Notes: a model not told the origin generated them from the sequence alone. 64,000 nt of DNA from Sweltsa coloradensis (GCA_024449915.1 JAMZAV010004958.1:1-64000), one strand, 5' to 3'. Counted from the stretch's first letter, positions 1 to 10,740 are shown. Translations and numbers: made by a program.

Positions 1-60
1 ATAAAAAAAGGGGGGGGGAAAAAAAGACCCCCGGGGGAAAAAAGAAATTGGGGAAGGAAA
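1..60. other. Low-complexity homopolymer stretch at window edge
   Basis: Runs of A, G and C alternate with no coding or repeat structure. The texture resembles the homopolymer-inflated sequence at 31-41 kb, so a consensus-quality problem is possible. Confidence 0.5.
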
Positions 61-81
61 ACCCCTTAAATCCCTTGGGGT

Positions 82-335
82 CGTAATACACGTTATATCG
101 TGGGGGGTATCCCATCCCTAGGGACCAAGTACCCCCCTTTTAACGTAATATACGTTATATCGTGGGGGTATCCTAGCCCTAGGGACCAAGTACCCCCTTT
201 CGTCTTTTAACACGTTATATCGTGGGGGTATCCTAGCCCTGCGTGGGGTACTCCAGCCCTAGGGCTAGGATACCGGGGGGGTATCCCATCCCTAGAGCTG
301 GGATACCGGGGGGTATCCCATCCCGGGGGTATCTG
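82..335. repeat. Short tandem repeat, ~60-bp units, followed by palindromic GGTATCC-rich sequence
   Basis: Three imperfect copies of a ~60-bp unit containing CGTTATATCGTGGGGG, then TATCC(C/T)A(T/G)CCCTAGGG and AAGTACCCCC, begin near 82, 143 and 208. From about 240 to 335 the GGGGTATCC core recurs in both orientations, giving short palindromes (for example around GGGATACC/GGTATCCC). No coding signal; the two overlapping 68-codon ORFs here simply translate the repeat. Confidence 0.75.
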
Positions 336-439
336 GTCCCTGCTACACCGGCTCCCCACGGTCCTCTCTCTTGGAAGGCTAACGTACTAACACTCCTCTC
401 CATCCCAACGAATCTCCCCCCGTTTCTCACTCGCTCCAT

Positions 440-729
440 GCTACTTTAAAAAAAAAAAAAAGCACACTCGCGAGTGAATGATTTCTTACAATGGAACAGC
501 CACCATCCCTTTCCCTTTCCCCCTCCTTCCCCTCCCCTCCCCTCCCGTCCCGTCTCCACCCACCACAACTCAATCTCTAAGTGAAAAAGAGTTTCCTCCC
601 CAAAGACAAAATATCACTCTTTCAATAAGAGCCCATAGGCTCGGTGTGAAACTACAAGCATGCACAAAAGTACCAAAGTGTAATGCATTCGACATAAAGC
701 ATAAATCATATGTTGGCTATATTTCATTT
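440..729. other. Unannotated stretch
   Basis: An A run (447-461) is followed by pyrimidine-rich sequence (500-570, repeated CCCTTT/CCCCTCC). A 100-codon ORF at 478-780 has a pyrimidine-driven low-complexity N-terminus and no recognisable domain; I do not regard it as a gene. Confidence 0.4.
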
Positions 730-1425
730 TTGGATGAGCAAAGCGAATACTTCAATTTCATTGACCCCCCCAAAAATTAAGCTTGGGTGTTTTTTATTTT
801 TTATTTTTTTTTATTTTTTTCTGTCTGTTTGCTCGCACTCTACCGGGCAAACGACTTATGCGATCTTGATGAAAATTGGAGGGGACCTTTGTTTTCTCAG
901 AACTTATACTTGCCACGTTTTTGGGTATAATCGAAGAAATTTATCTCATAAAAAACGTACTTTAACGATTTTTTCCGATTTTTAATGCGATATTTTCGTG
1001 ATATATGGGCCGATTCTGACCAAACGGGTGGGCTACAACGTTCATATTTTACATTTACATTTAGGTAATGGTGATGTATTGCTTTAATAAGTTGAAAAAG
1101 TTTGCCAGAATCCATAGTATAAAGGTTTTAATATGAGTTTTTTTAGGTTTATAATAACAATTAACAAGTAACAATAGAAACTTGACAACAATCACCAACA
1201 ATGCATTCAAAAAGCTCTTGCAAAGAAAAAGTGGTCCTACGCAAACTAAAAACTTACAAAAAAGGTCATCCATCAACGCGGAGGGACTTAGACGTTTTCC
1301 TAGTATTGAAAACATGGCCCGTGGACAGCGAACGTCGCAAATTTTAAATATAAAAAAAATGTGCAATGTGGTCTAGCTATATCACTTACTCGCATATCAA
1401 CGCGTCCAACTGAACGTTTCCTAGT
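730..1425 (+). mobile_element. HINE-type Helentron-like element, family B/A mosaic (copy B1)
   Basis: Starts with TTGGATGAGC and a GCGAA motif, the family-B 5' end. It ends with the shared 3' signature: hairpin arms AACGC / (G)CGTT-type followed by CTAGT at 1421-1425. The 5' half matches the copy at 59006 (TCTACCGGGCAAACG, ACACGTTTTTGGGT-type motifs); the 3' half matches family A (AAAATGTGCAATGTGG, GTCTAGCTAT). It looks like a recombinant or composite copy. No transposase is encoded, as expected of a non-autonomous element. The assignment rests on terminal architecture. Confidence 0.65.
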
Positions 1426-1891
1426 TTAACTCTTTGGTATCAAATAAAACACTGCTTCCTCGTAGTATTTTTGATTACATCTAGGTGGCAGTGCATAGTA
1501 GCCAGAAACCTCGTGCGACTTTTCGTTGCCATGGTAACATTACTTTTGTTAAAATGTAATTTACATCTACACTACTTATCGGATCAAAATAAAATTAAGA
1601 TATTCGTGACCGGACGGACATTCTAAATGATTTGTCCACGTCAGATTTTGTCGCTGTTTAGTTTGAAAAAAACTTTCAATTAACTTTAATGTAACTTTGT
1701 AACTTTTTAAACGATTTTGCCACAAAACTAATGACATTCAATCCAGATCGAAGCTTGCGGACGGTCCAAATTTCAACTCGATCCTAACCTCCGTTCAAAC
1801 GTTATGGCGAGACATACAAAAAAAACAAAAACAAACAAACAATCACTTTTTTTTCGGCAGAGTCAAATGGAAACGCACGCATCGCTCGCTT
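1426..1891 (-). mobile_element. HINE family A, 3'-truncated copy, inverted against B1
   Basis: The reverse complement matches the family-A copies at 51735 and 52457, including GTTGCCATGG, TCCGTCCGGTCACGAAT and the poly-T/G tract after the 5' terminus. The 5' end lies at 1884-1891 (GCTCGCTT on the plus strand). The 3' end is lost: homology stops about where B1 ends, so the two elements abut tail to tail. Non-coding. Confidence 0.7.
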
Positions 1892-2185
1892 AAAAATTTG
1901 TATTTAAATAAGCAGCTATGTTGCTCTTTCAAATTGCCAACTCCTGATTTTTCCACAACTAAACTATGGGAATCTACAGGGGGTGAAGTATGAAATAAAT
2001 TAGCAAATAAGAAATCGACTTCCAATGTAACGTAACTTAATGTAATGTTAATAATAATGTTAATGTTAATGTTTGTAACGTAATGTTTGTAACTTTTTTT
2101 AAGTTACTTTACATGAGGATTTTTATAAAATTGGTTTTAAAGTTGTTATACGCAATTGTGAGTAAGCGCTACCTTATCCTCCCCC
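1892..2185. other. Unannotated AT-rich stretch
   Basis: Contains a short AATGTTAATG simple repeat near 2038-2075. No ORF of note or known repeat recognised. Confidence 0.4.
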
Positions 2186-2340
2186 CCTTCTATTTGAAAT
2201 AACCATTACTTCCGGAAGTAATGGGGTGCAAAATTCGGGACTTGTGTGCAAAATGGTGCATAATTGGTGCAAAACTTTGCAAATGGTTTTGAGTTAAAAT
2301 TCGCAATTGGGGGATGGAGGTAACCCTTTAAGTGACATAA
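2186..2340 (+). repeat. Dispersed repeat D, copy 1
   Basis: Shares an order of motifs with 3485-3640: TTGAAATRACC, AGTATTGGGGTGCAA-type sequence, ATTCGGGACTTG and TTGGTGCATAA, ending in a G-rich run before a TAACC/TACC motif. About 145 bp, moderately diverged. No termini typical of a transposon were found. Confidence 0.55.
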
Positions 2341-3484
2341 GTCTTGCACTTTGAATTTTAACTCGAAATTTGGTATGCGTGTTGACTACTGGTTCAAAAT
2401 GACTAAAAAAATTTTTTTTGTTTTTTTTATGAAACCGAGAACAGGGTAAATTTGGGTGGGAAATTATTCACCCAATGCCCTTTTAGGACAACAACATTTT
2501 CTGTCTTTTAGTACTTTTCTTTGGGATAATTATTTCCCACCCTTTTTAAAATTAGCATACACACTAAATTACTGATGAAGATACAATGGAAATGTGCTTA
2601 TTTAATTGTGTTACCAATTGCATGGCCTAAATATAGGGTAAAGCTTAGGTTTATGAATAAAATAGGGTAGCCCTAGGTCTATTTCTGTATGGTAACTCTA
2701 AAGTAGCCTAGGCCCTACGATAAATGTAGGCCTAAGTCTATGGTGGTCCTTTCTAGGGTAGACCTGAGACTTAACTTTTACTTCAATGAAAGCCCTTAGT
2801 CCTATGCCTACGGTAAGTCTAGGCAGTCTAAGAAGACTATCCAATGTAAATCTATGGAGGACGATTCTACCGCGCGAGGGTGTTTGAGGGTATGAATGAC
2901 CAATAATCTCACAAAAATGCTAAGAACATGATAGCGCAACACGATACGCACAAACTGTTTGCAAAAAATGATTCTGCGCATGTTTCTTGTGATAAAATGT
3001 AAATTGCTATGTATGAATTTGATAATTTGATTGAAACCAATAATAAAATATTGGTGCTGTCAAAACTTTTTTTCAAAATTTTCAAAGTAAACAATCATTT
3101 TTAGGATACAACTCAAGAAAATTTTCATGAATTCTTTATATAATGCATTTACTAGGTAATAAATATTAAGTTACATAACTGCATCGAGATGTAACCACAA
3201 TTCCCCACTTTCCACAAAGCCTTTTCCACCCACGGAACCACAAACCCTACTTTTTGTGGGTGTTTGAAGTGACATTGGGACAATAGTTTCCCACTAAGCT
3301 GCATATTGTTGACGTAGTTCCAAAGTAAGCCGATGTTAGCGCCACCTTATGGTCGTCGACCACACTGCAGGCACCATCTTTATCGACCACCAAGTGGGAA
3401 ATTATTATCCCAAAGAATATTCGAGAAAGGGGGGGGGGGGAAACTATTATCCCAAAGAGCCTTAAAAGGTTTTAACTAAGCCGT
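2341..3484. other. Non-coding stretch with TAGGCCTA-rich segment
   Basis: From about 2625 to 2850 CCTAGG/TAGGCC-type hexamers recur, as in 35216-35640. An imperfect palindrome GGGAAATTATTATCCCA recurs near 2455, 2520, 3405 and 3445. No supported gene; the longest ORF (2909-3094, minus) has no recognisable domain. Confidence 0.45.
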
Positions 3485-3640
3485 CCCTTTTTGAAATGAC
3501 CGCATCCCGAAAGTATTGGGGTGCAACATTCGGGACTTGAGTTCGAAATGCTGTAAAATTGGTGCATAAATATGAATATGTTTTTGAGACGAAATGTTTG
3601 GGGGGAGGGGGTGGTTTATGTACCTCTCAAGGCCATACAT
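3485..3640 (+). repeat. Dispersed repeat D, copy 2
   Basis: Second copy of the ~145-bp repeat at 2186-2340 in the same orientation, preceded by a G run at 3430-3440. Confidence 0.55.
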
Positions 3641-3699
3641 CCAGAGGGATATACGTTTAGTGAGCCGGACCCGCAGAGGATGAGGTGAAATATTATATA

Positions 3700-4300
3700 A
3701 CTAGGAAAACGCTTAAGTCCCGCCGCGTTGTTGGATGAGCGTAATTGGTGCATTGAGTAGCCAGTGTTATGCGGATTTTCTGTTGTTTCTGTGAAAAAAT
3801 CATTACTAAGTTGAAGATTTTTTTTAAATATATTTAAATTAAATTAAAATTAAACTTTAATTTTTAATTGTTTTAATTAATCGTAATTTTAAAAAAGAAA
3901 AAAATCGTAAAATTTCGATTTTCATAAGAAATAATTATTCGATTGTACTCAAATTTCAAACGAATACCTAAATTCATAAAATTAAGGTTCTGTGAAAAAA
4001 ATCATTAAAATCGGATAAAGCATGTAGGTGTTATAAGTCGAAGAAATTTTTAAAAAATCGAAAAAAATCGTAAAATTGCGATTTTCATGAGAAATAATTT
4101 TCCAATTGCGCTCAAAAACGTGGCAGTTCTAACTTTAGAGATTTCAAAGGCCTCCATAAAATATGATCGCAATCGGAGTATCGGTTTAGCCGGAATCGTG
4201 CGGACAAACAGACAAAAATACAAAAAAAAGAAAGAAAAATAAACATTCCGTAATTTTTTTTCCAGTGTAGTAGAATGGAATCTTCGCTTCGCTCATCCAA
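3700..4300 (-). mobile_element. HINE-type element, family B (copy B2)
   Basis: On the minus strand it begins TTGGATGAGCGAAGCGAAG (plus-strand CTTCGCTTCGCTCATCCAA ending 4300). Near its 3' end it carries the inverted sub-terminal CGCTCATCCAA, then hairpin arms AACGC/GCGTT and terminal CTAGT (plus-strand ACTAGG at 3700). This sub-TIR plus hairpin plus CTAGT layout is that of Helentron-associated interspersed elements. The core holds two ~150-bp tandem units with a self-complementary TAAAATTGCGATTTT-type motif. Non-coding. Confidence 0.75.
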
Positions 4301-4964
4301 TAACAACATGACTCGATGTGTCAAAAAGGTATAAAATCAAAACCATTCACTTCCAACATAGAATTAAAATAATAGGCTATTTTTTTAGATCACTAGCCAT
4401 GTACGGTTGAAATACCAATAACATAGAATAAAGGACATCATTTCCAGATCGAATAGCAAGATAAATCATACTACGTAGGGCCTACATAAACATATACGTC
4501 ATACAGACTTATCTTTGATTTGGCTACCACAGTGAGCCAATCTACTGTGCCAAACCGCAAGCTTCGTATTGCAGCAAAAACACATGCTATATTGTTAACA
4601 CAATGTTTAAACATAGAAACATTTTTTGAAATTTTGAATGAAAAAGATAAGAATAACTCTTTACGACTAAAATAGAAGTCACCCAAAGTGTATGTGTATT
4701 GTTTGCGTGTGTACTTAGTGATGTGTTAGACAACAAAATGAATACGAGAACAATTCTTTATCCCCCCCCCCCCCTCCCCCCCAAAATAGTGCTAAGTTTT
4801 TTTTATAACCTTACTATCGGCCATTTTAGGGTCGTTTGTTTGACAATGGTGTAGCCATCGCAACGCTAATGCAAAATTAAATTTTGTATATCGGTTTTCA
4901 AAAGTGAAAAGTCAAAATTAATATGGCTTTTAGCCAGTGTGAGCAGAAATACAAGTGAGCAGGA

Positions 4965-4966
<2 letters not shown>
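4301..4966. other. Unannotated AT-rich stretch
   Basis: Contains a C-run tract at 4764-4792. No gene, repeat family or RNA recognised; the ORF at 4471-4686 (minus) has no domain signature. Confidence 0.4.

Positions 4967-4997
<31 letters not shown>
4967..4997. repeat. (GA)n microsatellite
   Basis: An uninterrupted AG dinucleotide run directly before HINE copy B3. Confidence 0.95.
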
Positions 4998-5001
<4 letters not shown>

Positions 5002-5006
5002 TACTA

Positions 5007-5788
5007 ACTAGAAAACGCGTAAGTCCCGCCGCGTTGTTGGATGAGCTTTAATTGGTGCATTGAGCTGCCATGTGTTATGCGAATTTTCTGTTGATCTGTA
5101 GAAAAATCATTATTAAGCTGAGATTTTTTAAAAAATTAAATTAAATTAAATAAAAAATTAACTTAATGTTTTTAAATTTGTTTTTTAATTTAAATCGTAA
5201 TTGTAAAAAAAAAACGTAAAATTGCGATTTTATAAGAAATAGTTTCTCGATTGCGCTCAAATTTAACACGAATATATAAATTCATAAAATTAAGGTTCTG
5301 CGAAAGAATCATTACAATCGGATAAAGCATGTAGGTGTTATAAGCCCAAAGAATTGTTTAAAAAAAAAAAAAACCGTAAAATATCGATTTTTATAATAAA
5401 TATTTTTTCAATTGCGCTCAAATTTCACAAGAATATCTAAATTCATAAAAATAAAGGTTCTGTACAAAAATCATTAAAAATCGGATAAAGCATGCAGGTG
5501 TTATAAGTCGAAGAAAATTTTTTTAAAAAATTGAAAAAAAAATCGTAAAATTGCGATTTTCATGAGAAAAAAATTTCCGATTGCGCTCAAAAACGTGGCA
5601 GTTCTAAGTTCAGGGGATTTCGAAGGTCTTCATAAAATTTCATCGATTAAATCGGAGTATCGGTTTAGCCGGAATCGTGTGGACAAACAGACAAAAATAC
5701 AAAAGAAAAAAAATATTCCGGATTTTTTTCTCCAGTGTAGTAGAATGGAATCTTCGCTTCGCTCGCTACGCTCGCTACGCTCATCCAA
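5007..5788 (-). mobile_element. HINE-type element, family B (copy B3, three internal units)
   Basis: Same termini as B2: minus-strand 5' TTGGATGAGCG at 5788, 3' ACTAG (plus strand) at 5007. The core holds three tandem ~150-bp units, each with a TCGTAAAATTGCGATTTT-like inverted motif and CGGATAAAGCATGTAGGTG. Unit number (2 in B2, 3 here and in B5) explains the size differences. The 5' end has an expanded GCTACGCTC repeat at 5758-5785. Non-coding. Confidence 0.75.
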
Positions 5789-6668
5789 AAATAAAAATAC
5801 ATGTAGTTACATACATTGAAATGGTCTCTCGCTTTTCGAAGCTAAATCACTGATGGATGGATCGTATCATCAATTATTAAAGACAAATACTTTTGTAGAA
5901 CGCACAAAGATGGATGGTCGGATGGGTGAGATTCTATAAAAGACTACCGATGATCCAACTGGAAGACAAATGAGTCTGTCTGAAAAAAAATAAACGAAGA
6001 GATAAAATTCTTATTCATAATGTCAAAACACAGACGGGTACGAAGAGATACAAGAGGCATTAGAGTAGACAAAAAGGAGCATAGTTTCACAAATCCTCTG
6101 TTAGTTGAATGGAAGATTCGCGGACGACTAGAGGGTATGCGTATTAGTTGTAGAGTGTAGACCTCATTCGGACATGTCCTCGAACATAATTTAACTGATG
6201 AGTTGAACAGTAAACTTCTTATATTCACATACGTTACTCAAGGCACATGACTCTGCCAAGAAGATCAGCATTTATCTCACAAGAAAGATTCTGTCTATAG
6301 GTCAGGGGTGACGTTGCTTTTTGCCACCACCCTACATAGTTTTATTTCCAGACTGTTGAAAATGTAATTAAACTCTTAAGTAATGCATTTGCTTAGAAAG
6401 CATAATGCCTCAGATTAGATACTTTTTATAAGTAGCTTATTCAAAAATACCATTGTGTAGTAAAAGGTGCAAAATTTCGCTTGAAAACATCACTTTTCTC
6501 TCGGTGTTCGTCCGTCTGTGCGTTCACGGGCCCCACGACAAAAACCGAACATGACGCGATTTGTTTATGATTGTTGCCCATCAACGAGGATGATACGGAA
6601 TGTTTAGGGGTCAAGGTGGCGGGGATTGCATTTTTTGGGGGATTTTTTTGGTAACCAACACCTCGTCC
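5789..6668. other. Unannotated stretch
   Basis: Includes a 94-codon minus-strand ORF (5944-6228) with no recognisable domain. Nothing else supported. Confidence 0.4.
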
Positions 6669-6672
6669 TTAA

Positions 6673-7052
6673 GGCTATTGTACCGCCTCTGGCCGATAAT
6701 TTGAAAGTCGAAGAAACATGTCTGAAAAGTTTGCTGAATGAGAGAAGGCCTTTAAAATAACAGAAAAAAAATTGTGAATTTTTTTGGGCGGGACATAGCC
6801 TCACTTTTGATAATTATATTTAGATTTTTGGACAAAAACAAGACTAGTTCAAAATAAATTTTGAACTAGTCTTGTATATCACACTTTTGTCCAAAAAATC
6901 TCAATATAATTTCCAAAAAATGAGGCTATGTCCCGCCCAAAAAAATTCACAATTTTTTTTTCTGTTATTTTAAAGGCCTTCTCTCATTCAGCAAACTTTT
7001 CAGACATGTTTCTTCGACTTTCAAATTATCGGCCAGAGGTGGTACAATAGCC
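6673..7052. mobile_element. 380-bp near-perfect hairpin MITE with TTAA flanks
   Basis: The two halves are reverse complements over almost their full length. The left arm starts GGCTATTGTACC at 6673, the right arm ends GGTACAATAGCC at 7052, and the axis lies in TTCAAAATAAATTTTGAA near 6857. Both sides are flanked by TTAA (6669-6672, 7053-7056). TTAA duplication is typical of piggyBac and Kolobok superfamilies; the GG terminus does not suit piggyBac's usual CCC. Arm differences are few: one G/A near the tip, an A-run length change and ~10 extra bases right of the axis. No coding capacity. Confidence 0.75.
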
Positions 7053-7056
7053 TTAA

Positions 7057-7286
7057 TGGACTTAATGCTAGTTTAGATTTAATTTGTGTGCTGTTCTTCG
7101 ACAGACGCTTGATAAAGAAGATTCGCTCCCTATTTAAGGTAACCCTGTACCCGTGCTTTCTTAATTCTAAGCGACACAAGAATATGCCCGAGGACAGCCA
7201 TCATCTGCTCCGAAAGAGAAAGATTAGATAATGAATTGTAGTTGAAAGAGGATGAAAAAACAAAATTTTATAAAGGGACAACACGC
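7057..7286. other. Unannotated stretch before LTR element
   Basis: AT-rich, non-coding; no recognised signal. Confidence 0.4.
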
Positions 7287-8311
7287 TGTGACATTTACAG
7301 TCTGGTGGTCCATCTAGACCTATTTTTTTGACAATAAATATGCATAATATATGCATAATTATGTATTAATCTAATATCTCTGTCACTTTTAATGAATTTA
7401 CATAACTGAATATTTAGAAGGGTTTCATTAAACTGTCCATTATCATGTAGAATTATTTAATTTAGGTACATTTCAGGGGTTTAATTGGGGATAATTGCAA
7501 GTTTCGTAATTAAGCTAATTAAGTTAGTTAACGAGGGAGTTCAAGGATGAAAAGTACATCAATGTATGTGTTTGGGCATAACTAGAATCATGGTCTTTAG
7601 TTGGAGTCGATTCATTAAGAAATAAAAAAAGTTATTAACGATTTTAGGGTTGCAATTGGTAAGGGAGGGCTTTTAACATTGGAATTAGCCGAGATGCTTG
7701 ACTGTACACAGTCTGGCTGTCGCCAAATGATACGTGACTAGCGAGATGTGTTGCAATGGCGATTTGGGGGTAGAAACGTCCAGAAGATTCTACAAGGGCT
7801 GACCAAGAGTCTCTTAGGGTAGGTGTGTGAAGCCATAACGGCAAGGTAGTGGTAAGCTGAAGGCTGGACTCCTTAGGAGTGGGGAACGAGGGGTAACACG
7901 TGACCTGTCCGTCTTATAAAACCACCCTGCCAAGGGGAAAGAGTCAGTCGGGAGAGTAGAGTGGAGTGAGTGTCGGAGAAAGGTGTCGGTCACCGCGGGA
8001 CCTTCGGGTCGTATTCACAGTCTTCGCGATGGAGGTGAACCGAACCTGTCACTCGGTAATATGAGTAGGCTTTAGAGTGTTTTTGTAGGACCCATAGCCT
8101 CGTTGGGTTCATCCAATCTATGTAAACCATAAGTAGAGTGATGAAGGAAAGTTTGTGCTAGTTGTGCTTAAGGTTTTTGTGTGTCAGTTTGTGTCGATTT
8201 GGAAGGTGAAAGATTTGAATTGTTGTAATTATAATCAAGGAGGGACTATTTGTTAATTAAAGTGTTTAAGTGAACAACGGATAGTAGGATTCGCGCGCGC
8301 CTATCGGAAGT
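7287..8311 (+). repeat. Left LTR (part shared with right LTR)
   Basis: This is the part alignable with 11812-12831. A TATA box and likely start region lie near 7913. The LTR probably continues to about 9130, just before the primer binding site, since 8311 does not end in the CA expected of an LTR terminus. Confidence 0.7.
7912..7921 (+). promoter_or_regulatory. Candidate LTR TATA box
   Basis: CTTATAAAAC in a GC-richer context (CGTCTTATAAAACCACC) is conserved at 12433 in the right LTR. An LTR core promoter is the simplest reading; transcription start would be about 30 bp downstream. Confidence 0.45.
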
Positions 8312-9130
8312 ATGTGATCCGTCGTCCGCGTCTACCGCGTAAACCCCGATCACTTCAAGAAACACAGTGCTCCGTGCCAGCCGTCAGCATCTGTTGACGC
8401 GCCCACTCGAATTCATCATCAGCTGTCAATGTCCCGTTGACACGCCGACTTTTTCCGCTTCAAGAACCACGTGACTGTGCCGATTTCCAAGCTTCAAGAT
8501 CGTGTGTGCGACGAGTTTATTAAGTAATGTGATCTGCTGCATAAAAACTTAGTGTTTGTGCTATTTTTTTATTATTCATAATACCAACGCCTCACTCAAA
8601 AGGATTATACACTTCAAGAACTCTCAAAGCAAAGGAATATAAAAGGTTTTTGTGAGTACACAACAAAGAAATGTAATATTTTGGAGGGAGGGGGTTATTT
8701 GGTTATTTCAACAAGGTATTAATTTATGTATAATTCTTGGCGCCAATAGGTAGGGCTTGACTTTTGTTGTATTGTTTTGTTTGATTCTTCATTATATTGG
8801 TAGAAACTCATTTTCAAGTTTTATGACTTGTAGCTAGTGACCTAAAATATCCTCATCACTAGGCCTATAAGTTAGAATTAATCAAGGATTTAATTGGGTG
8901 GAGTTGGAGTTGCTGATAGCAGTTGCAGAGAGCTGGGAACTTCTTCAAAGTAAGTGGGATTAATTAATTTTATTTTTTTATTATGATGTCTCATTAATTA
9001 ATTACTTTTGTTTTCTATTAATTTTTTATTAATTGAGATTTTCGTGTATTTTATTGATTGAGCTAGGCAAATTTATTCTACGTATTAAATCATAACTACT
9101 TATCCGGGTTGAGAGTAGTGAACTTGATAA
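8312..9130 (+). other. Left-LTR extension or leader
   Basis: Not present beside the right LTR. Non-coding, with direct CACTTCAAGA and TTCAAGAACC-like motifs around 8350-8620. Interpreted as LTR sequence lost from the truncated right copy; it could alternatively be untranslated leader. Confidence 0.4.
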
Positions 9131-9132
9131 TA

Positions 9133-9154
9133 TGGCGCCCAACGTGGGGGCTCG
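9133..9154 (+). promoter_or_regulatory. Primer binding site, tRNA-Lys(CUU)-type
   Basis: TGGCGCCCAACGTGGGGG followed by CTCGA complements the 3' end of animal tRNA-Lys(CUU), with one extra G in the G run. Decayed copies of the same block (GTCGCCCAACT near 9196, CGGCGCCCAACT near 9295) follow within a ~75-bp tandem repeat that also carries CGACCCGAGAT. Confidence 0.7.
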
Positions 9155-9417
9155 ATACTTAATCAACGACCCGAGATATAATTAATAAAATTTGAGATTG
9201 AACGTGATAATATGTCGCCCAACTAGTGGTGCATGAACTAACTAACGACCCGAGATGATTAATAAAATTTGAGAGTGATAAATTTTACAATAACGGCGCC
9301 CAACTAAAGAAAATTTGTGAAAATGCAATAGTAATTGATTGAATAGAATTGATTTGAGTTAAATTTCAATTTAATAAGTAGATAATCATCGAGCAGAGAG
9401 ATAAGGGCTTTTTCAAG

Positions 9418-10064
9418 ATGAGTGATTTAAATATGTTAAATGATATGGTTGAAACAGGCATTTTGAAAAACGATCACAAGAAATGAGGGAATTAAAACAG
9501 GAAATGGGGAAAATGTTTGACGACCAAATTGGAGGGTTTAAACAAGAAGTGGTAAAATTGAAGCAGAATTGGGGGATAAACTAGTAAACAGTCAGAATTT
9601 ATAAAAGAATGGGGACAAGAGTTAAAACAGGGAGTGAGGTATGATGAATTGATAATTGAAAATGTTGATAATGAGGTTGATAAAGATGATGATAATAGCT
9701 TGGAGATTGTAGTGATGGAGATTGACAAGGTGGATGAAAGTGAATATTTGATAGATAAGAAAGATGAGATTGTAGTGATGGAGATTGATAAAATGGATGA
9801 TAATGAAAGTTTGATAGATGGCCATTCAGCGAGATAATTGAGTTTAAAATGATGATGTTTGGGTTAGGAAGAGAGAGAGGGATAATAGACATTGGACAAG
9901 TGGAGATTGTAAAATGTAGGATGAGAGAGATGTTTGAAAAAGATTGTGGATCGGTGGTAGTTCTCAGAAAGAAAGAAAGACTCGAGCAAGGTGTGTTGAC
10001 TAGATTCAAAACTAGTTTGTTTGGGACAAGAGCAGGTGGCGTCGAAACGGCGCATGAAAAATGA
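9418..10064 (+). pseudogene. Broken gag-like ORF of the long-LTR element
   Basis: The reading starts at ATG 9418 after the primer site, soon hits stops and frameshifts, and continues as open segments 9634-9837 and 9849-10064. The middle is acidic and carries two copies of an EIVVMEIDK block (about residues 23-31 and 45-53 of the 67-residue segment). The last segment has the phrase KMMMFG. The gag-like ORF of the giant LTR element ends its clear part with KMLMFG at 26263-26280, so the two elements are probably related. The upstream part is rich in Lys, Gln and Glu, suggesting a coiled coil. No zinc knuckle is visible. Function as gag is inferred from position. Confidence 0.5.
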
Positions 10065-10379
10065 AAGAGAGGAAGAAGGAAAGAGAATCAAAGTTAAAAT
10101 GAAAGAAGTGGTGTAATCACCGAGAATGATGTAAAATGATTTGACAGTGAGCAATAATTATAGGATAGGTATATGTAAATGTTCATTTAGTTTAGATTTT
10201 GATAAAATATAAAAATTAGGGCTAGGTCAGATATCAAAGTTTGTTGGTTTTGAATTCAAGTAATTTGGCGGGACTTGAGTAGAATTTAATCAGCATTTTA
10301 ATTGGGGTAGGTTAGTCTGCATTACTGAAGTGAGAAGGGCATAAAATATGGATAAATAAAGGATATAATGATACGTTGT

Positions 10380-10740
10380 TGATTAGTGAGTTTTGATGAG
10401 TTTTGATAAAGATTTGAGTTGAGATGTGTTGATTATTGATTGAGAGTTGAGAGAGTTTGTGAAAGTTTTGATTTGAGTGGATTTGATTTGTGGTTTGAAA
10501 TATGATTTGAGTGGTGATTTGAGAATTGCGATTTTGATTGATTTGATTGAGTATTGGATTTGAGATTGGAGATTTGCGATTTTGCGATTTTGCGTTGATT
10601 TAGGAGAGGTGATTTGTGATTTGAGATTTGAGTTGATTAGATTTGATTTGAGGAGATTTTGCGATTTTGCGATTTGATGATGAGATTTGATGAGAATATT
10701 GATAGATAATGAGGATTTTTACTATGAGTTGGATAATGCG
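10380..10740 (+). repeat. GATTTG-rich purine-biased simple repeat
   Basis: Strand-biased G/T/A low complexity with recurrent GATTTGAG and GCGATTTTGCGATTT. Inside the LTR element; non-coding. Confidence 0.7.

Noticed and set aside
478..985. ORFs of 100 and 91 codons as candidate genes
   Set aside because: They combine pyrimidine-run low complexity with HINE sequence; no domain or splice structure is supported.
6673..7052. MicroRNA precursor
   Set aside because: The ~190-bp near-perfect stem with TTAA flanks fits a MITE; it is far longer than an animal pre-miRNA.
9599..10154. Minus-strand ORFs (up to 136 codons)
   Set aside because: They are antisense shadows of the acidic gag-like ORF: Ser/His/Ile/Leu-rich with no domain.
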